This document shows, piece by piece, positions 14,501 through 23,716 of a stretch of 32,983 nt of DNA. Source of the stretch: CAXQRU01 sp964226685 (GTDB lineage Bacteria; Pseudomonadota; Gammaproteobacteria; Pseudomonadales; Cellvibrionaceae); the NCBI GenBank assembly GCA_964226685.1, contig CAXQRU010000068.1:1-32983 (forward strand), in the 5' to 3' direction. The notes under the pieces were generated by a model. The model was not told the origin of the DNA and ran no database searches. It was given only the letters and a program-made list of their open reading frames with translations. A program made the position numbers and the translations under genes. The number at the start of each line of letters is the position of its first letter. The first letter of the stretch is position 1.

Positions 14501-15879
14501 TCAAACCATTAATATTGAGTGAACTAGTGGAGCAGTATGGTGGACAATTGATTGGTTCTGATTGCCAATTTATGTCGGCGGTCATTGATACCCGCCAATT
14601 AAAAAAAGGCGATTTATTCATTGCTTTACAAGGTAGTCGAGTTGATGGTCATGACTATTTAGCCAATGTAGCGCAGATGGGCGGTGTCGGTGCGGTGATT
14701 ACCTCAGATCAAAACGTTGTCGAAGGGCAATCTTACTGGTTGGTTGATAACGCTGAGGTGGCATTTGCTCATATTGCGCTTGAGCGCAGGAATCAATACT
14801 CGCACCCGGTGATTGGATTGACTGGCAGCTGCGGAAAAACCTCTGTAAAAGCGATGATTCGCTCTGTATTATCGGCAGCCGTTGGTGAGCTAGCGGTTTT
14901 TGCAACAAAAGGCAATTTGAATAATCAGCTTGGTGTACCTTTATCCATCTTATCCATTCAGCCTAGCCATCAATATGCCGTGATTGAAATGGGTGCTAGT
15001 GCTGTTGGCGATATTGCCGAGCTGGTTGCAATAGCGAAACCCGATGTAGCCTTGGTTAATAATGTGATGCCAGCTCATGTCGAGGGCTTTGGCTCGATCG
15101 ATAATATCGCGCAAGGCAAGTCTGAGATATACGATGGCCTGGGTGAAGATGGTGTGGCCATTATCAATTTAGATGATCATTATTCTCCGTTATTTTTAAA
15201 GAAAAATGCATCGCGAGCGATCGTGACATTTTCTTGCTCGGATCAGTCAGCGAGTGTTTATGCTGGCAATATAGTCGCTCATCCAGATCGATGCCATTTT
15301 ACGTTGAGCTTGAAAGGGCAAAATATAACTGTCGAGTTGCCAGTGCCGGGTAAACACAATATTTATAATGCGCTTGCCGCAGCGGCCTGTGCACATGCCG
15401 TTGGTATTGAGATTGAGTTTATAAAAGCGGGTTTGGAAAATGTGCATATCGATGATGGTCGTTTGCAAATCATCCAAGGTTTTCGTGGTTGTCGCATTAT
15501 TGATGATAGCTACAACGCTAACCCAGGCTCGATTCGAGCGGCGATAGACGTGTTATCAACCATGAATGGCGAGCGCTTATTGGTGCTGGGTGATATGGCT
15601 GAGCTCGGAAGTGAATCAGCTGCTTTGCATAGCAATGTGGGTGCTTATGCAAAACAACAGGGTATCGAGCAGTTTTGGGTCATTGGACAATTTGCAGCGA
15701 ATTATTGCAGCGGTTATGGCGAAGGTGCCAGAGCGTTTAGTGATTGTGACGATTTGATTCGAGCATTAAAAGCGAGTGTGAGTGAACACTCGACAGTATT
15801 GGTTAAGGGGTCAAGAGGAGCGCGTATGGAGCGTGTGGTTTCAGGGTTAAAGATGAGTGGAGATATTTCAGCATGTTAG
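14497..15879 (+). CDS. murF: UDP-N-acetylmuramoyl-tripeptide--D-alanyl-D-alanine ligase
   Basis: MurF (EC 6.3.2.10) joins D-Ala-D-Ala to the UDP-MurNAc-tripeptide, the last cytoplasmic step before MraY. The 460 residues include the ATP-binding GLTGSCGKTS (K114), AVIEMGASAVGDIAEL, the KHNIYNALAA turn and DDSYNANPGSIRAAI. The P-loop has cysteine at residue 112 where E. coli has serine; this position varies and should not harm activity. It overlaps murE by 4 bases and mraY by 7 bases. Its substrate D-Ala-D-Ala is made by ddlB further down the same cluster. Confidence 0.97.
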   Translation: MIKPLILSELVEQYGGQLIGSDCQFMSAVIDTRQLKKGDLFIALQGSRVDGHDYLANVAQMGGVGAVITSDQNVVEGQSYWLVDNAEVAFAHIALERRNQYSHPVIGLTGSCGKTSVKAMIRSVLSAAVGELAVFATKGNLNNQLGVPLSILSIQPSHQYAVIEMGASAVGDIAELVAIAKPDVALVNNVMPAHVEGFGSIDNIAQGKSEIYDGLGEDGVAIINLDDHYSPLFLKKNASRAIVTFSCSDQSASVYAGNIVAHPDRCHFTLSLKGQNITVELPVPGKHNIYNALAAAACAHAVGIEIEFIKAGLENVHIDDGRLQIIQGFRGCRIIDDSYNANPGSIRAAIDVLSTMNGERLLVLGDMAELGSESAALHSNVGAYAKQQGIEQFWVIGQFAANYCSGYGEGARAFSDCDDLIRALKASVSEHSTVLVKGSRGARMERVVSGLKMSGDISAC

Positions 15880-16952
15880 TGTGGTTAGCATCCTATTTAG
15901 AGCAGTTTGATAGCAGCTTCGCTGTATTTCAGTACCTCACCTTGAGAGGTATTTTAGGTGTGTTAACGGCATTGGCTATATCCCTGTTGGTAGGCCCATG
16001 GATGATTCGACGTTTGAATCAATTACAAATTGGTCAGTCGGTTCGAGATGACGGCCCGCAAAGTCATCTTTCAAAATCGGGTACGCCGACGATGGGCGGC
16101 ACATTGATTTTATTTGCCATTTTTGTCAGTAGCCTTTTATGGTCAGATTTGAGTAATCATTATGTTTGGGTGGTTTTGATTGTTACCTTTGTTTTTGGCG
16201 CGGTAGGTTGGGTCGATGATTATCGCAAAGTTGTTTATGCTAATTCCATTGGTTTGCCGGCTAGATGGAAGTACTTTTGGCAATCGGTTGGCGGCTTTGG
16301 TGCAGGGATCTATTTATTTTTTAGCGTGCCCGAGATGGATCAATATTATATTGTCCCATTTTTCAAAGATGTCGAGATACATTTAGGCATTTTTTATATA
16401 GTCATGACCTACCTCGTGATTGTTGGTACCAGTAATGCTGTCAATCTGACTGATGGCTTAGATGGTCTTGCCATTATGCCTACCGTTATGGTGGGTTCGG
16501 CTCTCGGTATTATTGCCTATTTGGTTGGGCATGAGTCCTTCGCTCAGTATCTCCATATTCCCAATGTCAAAGGTGCTGGTGAATTGGTGATTTTTTGTGG
16601 GGCATTAGGCGGTGCTGGTTTGGGCTTTCTTTGGTTTAACACCTATCCTGCGCAAGTGTTTATGGGTGATGTTGGGGCTTTGGCATTAGGTGCGGCTCTT
16701 GGGGTTATTGCGGTTATCACTCGCCACGAAATTGTTCTGTTTATTATGGGCGGCATTTTTGTGATGGAGACGGTGTCGGTTATTTTGCAAGTGGGTTCTT
16801 ACAAATTAACGGGGCGTCGAATTTTTAGGATGGCGCCATTGCATCATCATTTTGAACTTAAAGGGTGGCCAGAGCCACGGGTAATCGTTCGTTTTTGGAT
16901 TATTACCGTGATGCTGGTCTTATTTGGTTTAGCAACGTTGAAACTACGATAA
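15873..16952 (+). CDS. mraY: Phospho-N-acetylmuramoyl-pentapeptide transferase (MraY)
   Basis: MraY (EC 2.7.8.13) moves phospho-MurNAc-pentapeptide onto undecaprenyl phosphate to form lipid I at the inner membrane. At 359 residues it is nearly the length of E. coli MraY (360), with about ten hydrophobic segments. Family motifs are KSGTPTMGG, the catalytic aspartates in GWVDDYRK, NLTDGLDGLAIMPT, FMGDVGALALG and the histidine cluster APLHHHFELKG. It overlaps the end of murF and is followed by murD after 2 bases. Confidence 0.98.
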   Translation: MLVWLASYLEQFDSSFAVFQYLTLRGILGVLTALAISLLVGPWMIRRLNQLQIGQSVRDDGPQSHLSKSGTPTMGGTLILFAIFVSSLLWSDLSNHYVWVVLIVTFVFGAVGWVDDYRKVVYANSIGLPARWKYFWQSVGGFGAGIYLFFSVPEMDQYYIVPFFKDVEIHLGIFYIVMTYLVIVGTSNAVNLTDGLDGLAIMPTVMVGSALGIIAYLVGHESFAQYLHIPNVKGAGELVIFCGALGGAGLGFLWFNTYPAQVFMGDVGALALGAALGVIAVITRHEIVLFIMGGIFVMETVSVILQVGSYKLTGRRIFRMAPLHHHFELKGWPEPRVIVRFWIITVMLVLFGLATLKLR

Positions 16953-16954
16953 CT

Positions 16955-18292
16955 ATGGTTGATATCATCGCCAGTAGCGAAAAGATCATTGTTTTGGGTC
17001 TGGGTATGACAGGCTTATCCGTTGCGCGATATTTGCAGCGTGAGAATCGGCCGTTTATTCTGGCCGATACCCGTTCGCACCTGGCTAACCAAGCATTGAT
17101 TGAGCGAGAGTTTGGCGCCGACTTACATTTGAATGTTGATGAGTCGGTTCTTTTGTCGGCGACCACCATTATCATCAGCCCAGGGATTGATCGTCGTTTG
17201 CCGATGGTTGCGAAAGCCATTGATCAAGGTATAGAGGTCATTGGTGATATTGAACTGTTTGCTCGTGCAACCTCCAAACCCGTGTTGGCAATCACCGGCT
17301 CCAATGGCAAAACCACTGTGACGACATGGGTTGGTGAGTTATTAAAAAGTGCAGGTTTCTCCGTTGCGGTGGGTGGCAATATTGGTACTCCCGTTTTGGA
17401 TTTGTTGGTAGATGATCAACAGTGGGATTATTACGTTTTGGAATTATCCAGTTTCCAGTTGGAGTCCACCAACAGTTTGGCGCCTGTGGCGGCGACTATT
17501 TTGAATGTTAGCCCTGATCATTTGGATCGCTATGATTCATTGATTGAGTATCATATGGCTAAACAACGCATCTATCGCAATGCAAAAGCGGTGATTGTCA
17601 ATCGAGAAGATCCTCTTACGCAGGCACCTGTTGCTAAGTCCATGACCGTTTTTTCCGTTGGTTTAGGATCACCTGATCGTCATGCTTTTGGCATTGTCGA
17701 TAGTCAACTGACTTATGAATTTACTCCCTTTTTGAGTGTTGATGAACTCAAGGTGGCGGGCAAGCATAATCAACTCAATGCCATGTTTGCTCTTGCGATG
17801 ATACAAGCTGTCGGTATTGATTTTCATCAAGTGATACCGGCTTTGAAAGCATTTTCAGGTTTGCCGCACAGGTGTCAAACCGTTGCCTCTCACGCACAAG
17901 TGCTTTATATCAATGATTCTAAGGCAACTAACGTTGGGGCTACATTGGCGGCTTTGCAGGGTTTGTCCGGAGGCAAAGGAAAATTAGTATTAATTGCCGG
18001 TGGTGAAGGCAAGCAAGCAGATTTTACGCCGCTTCGCTCAGCGTTTTTACAATCTTTAAGGGCGTTAGTGGTCATGGGGAAAGCGGCTCAAGAATTGGCT
18101 GAGCTGGTAGCGGGGGAAATCGCAGTTGTTCACGTTAACTCTATGATTGAGGCGGTGAAAGCTGGCCAATCTTATGCGCAGCCTGGCGATATTGTATTGT
18201 TGTCACCGGCCTGTGCTAGCTTTGATATGTTTACCTCTTTTGAGCATCGAGGAGAGTGTTTCGTTCAGGCGGTGAGGGAGCTGGCAGCATGA
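16955..18292 (+). CDS. murD: UDP-N-acetylmuramoylalanine--D-glutamate ligase
   Basis: MurD (EC 6.3.2.9) adds D-glutamate to UDP-MurNAc-L-Ala. The 445 residues (E. coli 438) start with a nucleotide-fold domain (IIVLGLGMTGLSVARYL), then the ATP-binding AITGSNGKTTVT (K119), ELSSFQLE, NVSPDHLDRY, and the C-terminal NDSKATNVGAT and LSPACASFDMF. I chose the ATG at 16955, two bases after the mraY stop; the longer open frame upstream is a shadow of mraY. No strong ribosome binding site is visible, so translation may depend on coupling to mraY. Its stop overlaps the ftsW start as ATGA. Confidence 0.97.
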   Translation: MVDIIASSEKIIVLGLGMTGLSVARYLQRENRPFILADTRSHLANQALIEREFGADLHLNVDESVLLSATTIIISPGIDRRLPMVAKAIDQGIEVIGDIELFARATSKPVLAITGSNGKTTVTTWVGELLKSAGFSVAVGGNIGTPVLDLLVDDQQWDYYVLELSSFQLESTNSLAPVAATILNVSPDHLDRYDSLIEYHMAKQRIYRNAKAVIVNREDPLTQAPVAKSMTVFSVGLGSPDRHAFGIVDSQLTYEFTPFLSVDELKVAGKHNQLNAMFALAMIQAVGIDFHQVIPALKAFSGLPHRCQTVASHAQVLYINDSKATNVGATLAALQGLSGGKGKLVLIAGGEGKQADFTPLRSAFLQSLRALVVMGKAAQELAELVAGEIAVVHVNSMIEAVKAGQSYAQPGDIVLLSPACASFDMFTSFEHRGECFVQAVRELAA

Positions 18293-19470
18293 TACTTGCA
18301 CAATGGCTACCAAAACCTTTTTTACCAAAAGTGCACACAGGTTTGCAATTGGATTACTCGATCTTGGTGCTGGCAGCGCTACTGCTGTCCATTGGTTGGG
18401 TTATGGTGACCTCAGCATCCATAGATTATGCTTCTACGGTGTATAACAACCCTTGGTATTTTTCTATTCGCCATGCCGCTCATTTATTGTTGTCCATCGC
18501 GCTGGGCTTATTGATCCTATCCATTCCGACCCGTTTTTGGAAAACCTGGGGTTGGTTAATGTTCTTTGTCGCGTTTGCGCTATTAATTGCGGTGTTGATT
18601 CCAGGCATTGGAAAAAAAGTCAATGGTAGTCAGCGTTGGTTACCACTAGGTCCAATTACCTTGCAGGCTTCAGAAGCCGCTAAATTTTGCAGCATTATTT
18701 TCTTCGCCTGCTTTTTAACAAATTGCCATGGCAAACTACAAGCCAGATGGATAGAGTTAGCTAAGCCACTGCTCATTTTATTTGTTTTGATTGTGTTATT
18801 GCTGCTTGAACCTGATTTTGGTGGTGCAGTGGTGTTGGCCATAACGATTGGCGGCATGTTATTTCTAGCTGGGGCAAAGCTTTGGCAGTGCATTCTTTTA
18901 ATCGCAATTGGCGGCATAGGGGTAATCGGGTTAATTACATTTTCAGCCTACCGCTTGCAGAGATTTGTAACATTTTTAGATCCCTGGCAGGATCAGTTCG
19001 ATGCTGGTTATCAGTTAACCCAATCTTTAATGGCATTTGGTCAAGGCCAATTTTTTGGCGTAGGTCTTGGAAATAGTGTGCAAAAATTATTATATCTGCC
19101 AGAGGCACACACCGATTTTATTTTTGCCATCTTAGCGGAAGAGCAAGGGTTTATTGGAGTTTGTGTTGTGTTAGCGCTCTTTGCTTGGTTGATCAATAAG
19201 GTGTTTAGAGTGGCTAGACAAGCGGTGGCCAGCCAAAATGTATTCATTGGTTTAGCGGCGTTTGGTATCGGTATTTTACTATCGTGCCAGGTCATTATTA
19301 ATGTCAGCGTGGCTTCAGGTTTTTTGCCTACCAAAGGTTTGACATTGCCATTTATCAGTTATGGTGGCAGTAGTTTGTTGATGAGTTGCTCACTGATCGC
19401 CTTGGTGTTGAGATTAAAATACGATTTAGAAAGGGAAATCATTGAAAAACCGGCTAGGAGGCGTCGATGA
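18289..19470 (+). CDS. ftsW: Septal peptidoglycan glycosyltransferase FtsW
   Basis: FtsW is a SEDS-family polymerase that builds septal glycan strands from lipid II, paired with FtsI. The 393-residue protein has about ten membrane segments and the family signatures NGSQRWLPLGP, QASEAAKF, LLEPDFGGAVV, YQLTQSLMAFGQGQFFGVGLGN (long loop, split here by description), LPEAHTDFIFA and ISYGGSS. The start at 18289 overlaps the murD stop by 4 bases and has GAGGGAG-type ribosome binding sequence in the preceding bases; the open frame further upstream belongs to murD. murG follows with a 4-base overlap. Confidence 0.97.
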   Translation: MILAQWLPKPFLPKVHTGLQLDYSILVLAALLLSIGWVMVTSASIDYASTVYNNPWYFSIRHAAHLLLSIALGLLILSIPTRFWKTWGWLMFFVAFALLIAVLIPGIGKKVNGSQRWLPLGPITLQASEAAKFCSIIFFACFLTNCHGKLQARWIELAKPLLILFVLIVLLLLEPDFGGAVVLAITIGGMLFLAGAKLWQCILLIAIGGIGVIGLITFSAYRLQRFVTFLDPWQDQFDAGYQLTQSLMAFGQGQFFGVGLGNSVQKLLYLPEAHTDFIFAILAEEQGFIGVCVVLALFAWLINKVFRVARQAVASQNVFIGLAAFGIGILLSCQVIINVSVASGFLPTKGLTLPFISYGGSSLLMSCSLIALVLRLKYDLEREIIEKPARRRR

Positions 19471-20528
19471 GTCAGTTGCGTTTTTTGATTATGGCAGGTG
19501 GTACCGGTGGTCATATTTTTCCAGCGCTAGCCGTTGCTCAAGCGCTTCAAGAAAAGGGTCATGATGTTCAATGGCTGGGCACGGCCAGTGGTTTAGAAGC
19601 TAAATTGATTCCAGAAGCGGGTATCGAACTGCATAAACTCAATGTTAAAGGCTTTCGCGGTAAAGGTTTGTTGGCAAAATGCATGGCTCCATGGTATTTG
19701 CTTGGCGCTATTTTTGGAGCGATGAACGTCATTCGAAAAATTAAACCCAATGCAGTGCTTGGATTTGGTGGTTATGTTGCCGCTCCCGGTGGTATAGCCG
19801 CTTGGCTCATGAGAAAGCCATTGGTTATCCATGAACAAAATGCGATAGCAGGCACCACTAATAAATTATTGCAGCGCTTCTCAAAAAGAAAGCTTCAGGC
19901 TTTTGCAGGTGCTTTGCCGGGAGCGACTACGGTAGGCAACCCAATTCGAGCTTCATTTTTGTCATCGATGCAACCGCAAGATGCTAGCGATGACCAGTTT
20001 AAGGTCTTGGTCGTCGGTGGCAGTTTGGGTGCGCGGGCGTTGAACCAAGTAATGCCCGCTGTGGTCTCTAAGCTCGGTGACCAGACATTATCTGTGATTC
20101 ATCAGACCGGTGCGGCTCATGGTGAAACCGTTGAAAAAGCCTATCAAGCTTTGGGGGTCGCCGTTGATGTACGTCCATTTATAAAGGATATGGTGTCGGC
20201 TTATCAGTGGGCGGATCTCATTGTTTGTCGAGCAGGTGCCATGACAGTCAGTGAAATTGCGACTCTGGGTAAAACAGCAATCTTTGTGCCTTACCCCTTT
20301 GCAATTGATGATCATCAAACGGCAAATGCAAATTATTTAGTCAGTCACCAAGCGGCATTTATGATTGCCGAGAATGACCTGACTCCTGAAAAATTAGTAG
20401 AGATATTTAAAACCATGATGGAAGATAAAAGTCAGTTAGAGACTATGCAACATAATGCCCGGCAGTTAGGCCATCAAAAGGCTACCCAACGGGTTGCAGA
20501 GATTTGTGAGGAGGTGGCCAATGTCTAA
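19467..20528 (+). CDS. murG: UDP-GlcNAc:lipid I N-acetylglucosaminyltransferase
   Basis: MurG (EC 2.4.1.227) converts lipid I to lipid II on the cytoplasmic face of the inner membrane. The GT-B protein of 353 residues (E. coli 355) has the N-terminal GGTGGHIFPALAVA, the HEQNAIAG segment, VVGGSLGARALN at the start of the C-terminal domain, and the UDP-GlcNAc-binding CRAGAMTVSEI followed by DDHQTANA. It overlaps ftsW by 4 bases and murC by 8 bases. Confidence 0.98.
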   Translation: MSQLRFLIMAGGTGGHIFPALAVAQALQEKGHDVQWLGTASGLEAKLIPEAGIELHKLNVKGFRGKGLLAKCMAPWYLLGAIFGAMNVIRKIKPNAVLGFGGYVAAPGGIAAWLMRKPLVIHEQNAIAGTTNKLLQRFSKRKLQAFAGALPGATTVGNPIRASFLSSMQPQDASDDQFKVLVVGGSLGARALNQVMPAVVSKLGDQTLSVIHQTGAAHGETVEKAYQALGVAVDVRPFIKDMVSAYQWADLIVCRAGAMTVSEIATLGKTAIFVPYPFAIDDHQTANANYLVSHQAAFMIAENDLTPEKLVEIFKTMMEDKSQLETMQHNARQLGHQKATQRVAEICEEVANV

Positions 20529-21930
20529 TTTTCCGATTCCTGAAATGCGCCGAATCAAACGTATTCATTTTATAGGTATCGGTGGTGCTGGTATGAGCGG
20601 CATTGCTGAGGTATTGCTCAATCAGGGCTATACCATCTCAGGTTCCGACTTAAAAGAATCGTCCACAGTTGACTATTTGAGGGAAAAAGGCATCACGATT
20701 TTTATCGGTCATGCGGCTAATAATGTTAAGGGTGCAGATGTTGTTGTTAACTCTAGTGCGGTAGGTGAGTTAAACCCCGAAATGCAAGGAGCAAGGGATT
20801 TACGAATTCCGATTGTTCGTCGTGCTGAAATGTTGGCTGAGTTAATGCGCTATCGTCACGGTATTGCGGTAGCCGGTACACATGGTAAAACCACAACCAC
20901 TAGTATGTTGACCTCGGTATTTTCACAGGCAAAACTCGATCCAACCTTTGTGGTGGGTGGTTTGGTTCATCATACGGGTACTCACGCTAAATTAGGTCAG
21001 TCCCGCTATCTCATTGCTGAGGCCGATGAAAGCGATGCATCATTTTTGCACTTACAGCCTATGACCTCTGTCGTGACCAATATTGATGCCGACCATATGG
21101 AAACCTATGGCAATGATTTTTCTAAGTTGAAAAAAATCTTTGTGGAGTTTCTGCATAACTTACCCTTTTATGGTTTAGCGGTCGTGTGTGGTGATGATCC
21201 GAATGTTCAAGAAATACTGCCAGAGATTGCAAGGCAAGTCATCACCTATGGCTTTAATGATGATAATGATTTTGTAGCAAGCGATATTGTTCAGAAACAA
21301 GGTGTGACGAGCTTTACTGCTCATCGGCTTGATATGGCGCCATTGTCTATCACTATCAATATGCCTGGGCGTCACAACGTCCTCAATGCGCTGGCAACCA
21401 TTGCGATAGCAACGGATGAGAATATTTCAGATGAGGATATTGTTAACGGGCTTTCTAATTTCACTGGGGTAGGACGACGCTTTCAGGTTTATGGGGAATA
21501 CCCCGTTGATGGTGGCAATGTCATGTTAGTCGATGATTATGGTCACCACCCACGCGAGGTCATGGCAACCATTCAAGCGGTTAGGGATGGCTGGCCTGAT
21601 CGACGTTTGGTCATGATTTACCAGCCCCATCGTTACACGCGTACTCGAGATTTATTTGAAGATTTTGTCGATGTCTTGTCCAACGTCGACTGTTTAATTT
21701 TGCTTGATGTTTATAGCGCAGGTGAGGAGCCAATTGCCGGTGCCGATGGTCGAAGTTTAAGCCGCAGTATTCGAAATCGGGCGGCTGTTGATCCTATTTT
21801 TGTCGAAACCATCGATTCTGTGCCGGGCGTGATTAAAGATATTGTACAAGCGGGTGATATTGTCATTACTCAAGGAGCTGGTAATGTGAGTCAGCTTGCA
21901 GGCATGCTTTCTAAAGGAGATTGGTCGTGA
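20521..21930 (+). CDS. murC: UDP-N-acetylmuramate--L-alanine ligase
   Basis: MurC (EC 6.3.2.8) adds the first amino acid, L-alanine, to UDP-MurNAc. The 469 residues contain the N-terminal HFIGIGGAGMSGIAEVL, the ATP site AGTHGKTTTT (K123), EADESDASFL, NIDADHMETYG, and the C-terminal DDYGHHPREV and YQPHRYTRT. The start at 20521 has an excellent ribosome binding site, GAGGAGG, 6-7 bases upstream within the end of murG; the longer open frame is a murG shadow. It shares its final bases with ddlB as GTGA. Confidence 0.98.
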   Translation: MSNFPIPEMRRIKRIHFIGIGGAGMSGIAEVLLNQGYTISGSDLKESSTVDYLREKGITIFIGHAANNVKGADVVVNSSAVGELNPEMQGARDLRIPIVRRAEMLAELMRYRHGIAVAGTHGKTTTTSMLTSVFSQAKLDPTFVVGGLVHHTGTHAKLGQSRYLIAEADESDASFLHLQPMTSVVTNIDADHMETYGNDFSKLKKIFVEFLHNLPFYGLAVVCGDDPNVQEILPEIARQVITYGFNDDNDFVASDIVQKQGVTSFTAHRLDMAPLSITINMPGRHNVLNALATIAIATDENISDEDIVNGLSNFTGVGRRFQVYGEYPVDGGNVMLVDDYGHHPREVMATIQAVRDGWPDRRLVMIYQPHRYTRTRDLFEDFVDVLSNVDCLILLDVYSAGEEPIAGADGRSLSRSIRNRAAVDPIFVETIDSVPGVIKDIVQAGDIVITQGAGNVSQLAGMLSKGDWS

Positions 21931-22853
21931 ATACAGTTTTACAAAAAGCAGGAAAAATAGGTGTTCTTTATGGCGGAAATTCTGCTGAACGTGCTGTCTC
22001 TTTAAATAGTGGTCAAGCAGTCTATGACTCACTAAAAGCTCAGGGTGCGAATGTTGTATTGATTGATACCCAAGATGATGTGATTCAAAAACTGACTTCC
22101 GAAGGTATTGATACCGCTTTTATAGTCGTTCATGGCGGTGCTGGAGAAGATGGTCGTTTGCAGGCTTTATTAGAATTTTTGAATATCCCCTACACCGGCA
22201 GTGGGGTCAGAGCGTGTGCGCTCGCTATGGATAAGCTGATGACCAAGCAGCTCTGGAATGGGGTGGGTTTGTCAACGGCTGAGTTTGAAGTTTTAGCCCA
22301 AGATACCCACTGGCAGGCAGTGATTGATCGTCTTGGTAGCGTGATGGTCAAGCCGGCGAGAGAAGGCTCTAGTATCGGAATGTCGATTGCAAACACAGCG
22401 GAAGAATTGTCGAAAGCCTATGATCAAGCTCATCAATTTGACGATTGTATTATTGCGGAGCGACTCATCAATGGCAGTGAGTTTACCGTAGCGATTGTTA
22501 ATGGCGAAGTACTGCCTCCGATTCGTTTAGAAACGGATAACGTTTTTTATGATTACCAAGCAAAATATGAGTCAAATGAAACTCGCTATGTTTGCCCCTG
22601 TGGTTTACCTGAAGCGCAGGAGCAAGCACTTAAAACATTATCAAAAGAAGCATTTGATGCCGTTTCTGGAAAGGGTTGGGGGCGAGTTGACGTAATGTGC
22701 GACAAGCAAGGAGTGTTTTATTTGCTTGAAGTCAATATGGTGCCGGGTATGACGAGCCACAGCCTGGTGCCCATGGCTGCAAAAGCGCAGGGTTGGAATT
22801 TTGGTGAACTGCTTATCAATATTATTGAAGGTGCTATAGGCGATAATGTCTAA
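21927..22853 (+). CDS. ddlB: D-alanine--D-alanine ligase B
   Basis: Ddl (EC 6.3.2.4) is an ATP-grasp enzyme making D-Ala-D-Ala for MurF. The 308-residue product (E. coli DdlB 306) shows VLYGGNSAERAVSLNSG near the N-terminus, VVHGGAGEDGRLQ, MVKPAREGSSIGM, the FTVAIVNGEVLPPI segment, and the C-terminal LLEVNMVPGMTSHSLVP. The GTG at 21927 is chosen because AGGAG (21915-21919) is 7 bases upstream and the start overlaps the murC stop; a TTG at 21921 lies too close to that site. It overlaps ftsQ by 8 bases. Confidence 0.96.
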   Translation: MNTVLQKAGKIGVLYGGNSAERAVSLNSGQAVYDSLKAQGANVVLIDTQDDVIQKLTSEGIDTAFIVVHGGAGEDGRLQALLEFLNIPYTGSGVRACALAMDKLMTKQLWNGVGLSTAEFEVLAQDTHWQAVIDRLGSVMVKPAREGSSIGMSIANTAEELSKAYDQAHQFDDCIIAERLINGSEFTVAIVNGEVLPPIRLETDNVFYDYQAKYESNETRYVCPCGLPEAQEQALKTLSKEAFDAVSGKGWGRVDVMCDKQGVFYLLEVNMVPGMTSHSLVPMAAKAQGWNFGELLINIIEGAIGDNV

Positions 22854-23706
22854 AAATAAATACCAAAAAAAGAATCGAAAAGTTAAATCAAAGCGAAATC
22901 ATTTTTCCGTTGGCGGAGCTTTGCGGTTCATAAAAGTATCTGTTGTTATGACAAGCTTGGCTTCAATGTTAGCATTTTCGATCTATTATGGAAGCGAAGC
23001 TGTTGACCAAATGATGGAGCGGCCCATTACCGAAATTAAAATTGAAAGTGAATTTCATTTTTTATCGAGTGAAGAATCAAGGGAATTGATCAGTAAAAAC
23101 ATTAAAGGCCACTTTTTAACGGAAGATTTGCTGGGTATGAGAGAAAAACTCTTGCAAAATCCGTGGATAGATGATGTCATTCTCTCAAGGCGCTGGCCTG
23201 ACAGTTTAGTGATAAAAATTACTGAACAAGTGCCAGTGGCTCGATGGAATGAATCTGCTTTTATCAATAATCGAGGCGAAGTTATTTTTATAGCTAGCCC
23301 TTCAAAAACACTGAGTGATGGACAAAAACAACTTCGGTACCTACCTCATTTGAGAGGGGAAGATAAACAGGCCTTTGAGATGTTAAATGAATTTTATCGT
23401 TTGACTGAAATTGTCAAAGGAAGTCAGTTGATGATTGCTGAATTAGAAAAGGACGTTCGTGGAAATTGGTCGGCAACAATGAATAATGGCTGGCAAGTAA
23501 TGATTGGTCGGGATCACTTAGAGGAAAAGCTCAAACGTTTTAATCGAGTGGTTAATCAGCAACTGAAGCCAGTGGCATACAATATCTCGGTGATTGATTT
23601 GAGATATGAACATGGTTTGGCCGTTCGCTGGAAGGAACCTGTTGAGAATATTTTGCCGGTGGCATTTGGCCAAAGCCATGGCGCAACAATCAGTAACGAG
23701 GGTTAA
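22846..23706 (+). CDS. ftsQ: Cell division protein FtsQ
   Basis: FtsQ is a bitopic divisome protein that scaffolds FtsL and FtsB. The 286 residues comprise a very basic cytoplasmic tail (1-22, rich in K and R), one membrane segment (about 29-49), a POTRA domain (about 60-128, ITEIKIESEFHFLSSEE to ITEQVPVARW) and the beta domain with WNESAFINNRGEVI. The order ddlB-ftsQ-ftsA and the topology make the call secure although the sequence is variable in the family. ftsA starts 10 bases after its stop. Confidence 0.96.
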   Translation: MSKNKYQKKNRKVKSKRNHFSVGGALRFIKVSVVMTSLASMLAFSIYYGSEAVDQMMERPITEIKIESEFHFLSSEESRELISKNIKGHFLTEDLLGMREKLLQNPWIDDVILSRRWPDSLVIKITEQVPVARWNESAFINNRGEVIFIASPSKTLSDGQKQLRYLPHLRGEDKQAFEMLNEFYRLTEIVKGSQLMIAELEKDVRGNWSATMNNGWQVMIGRDHLEEKLKRFNRVVNQQLKPVAYNISVIDLRYEHGLAVRWKEPVENILPVAFGQSHGATISNEG

Positions 23707-23716
23707 GGGGAACAGT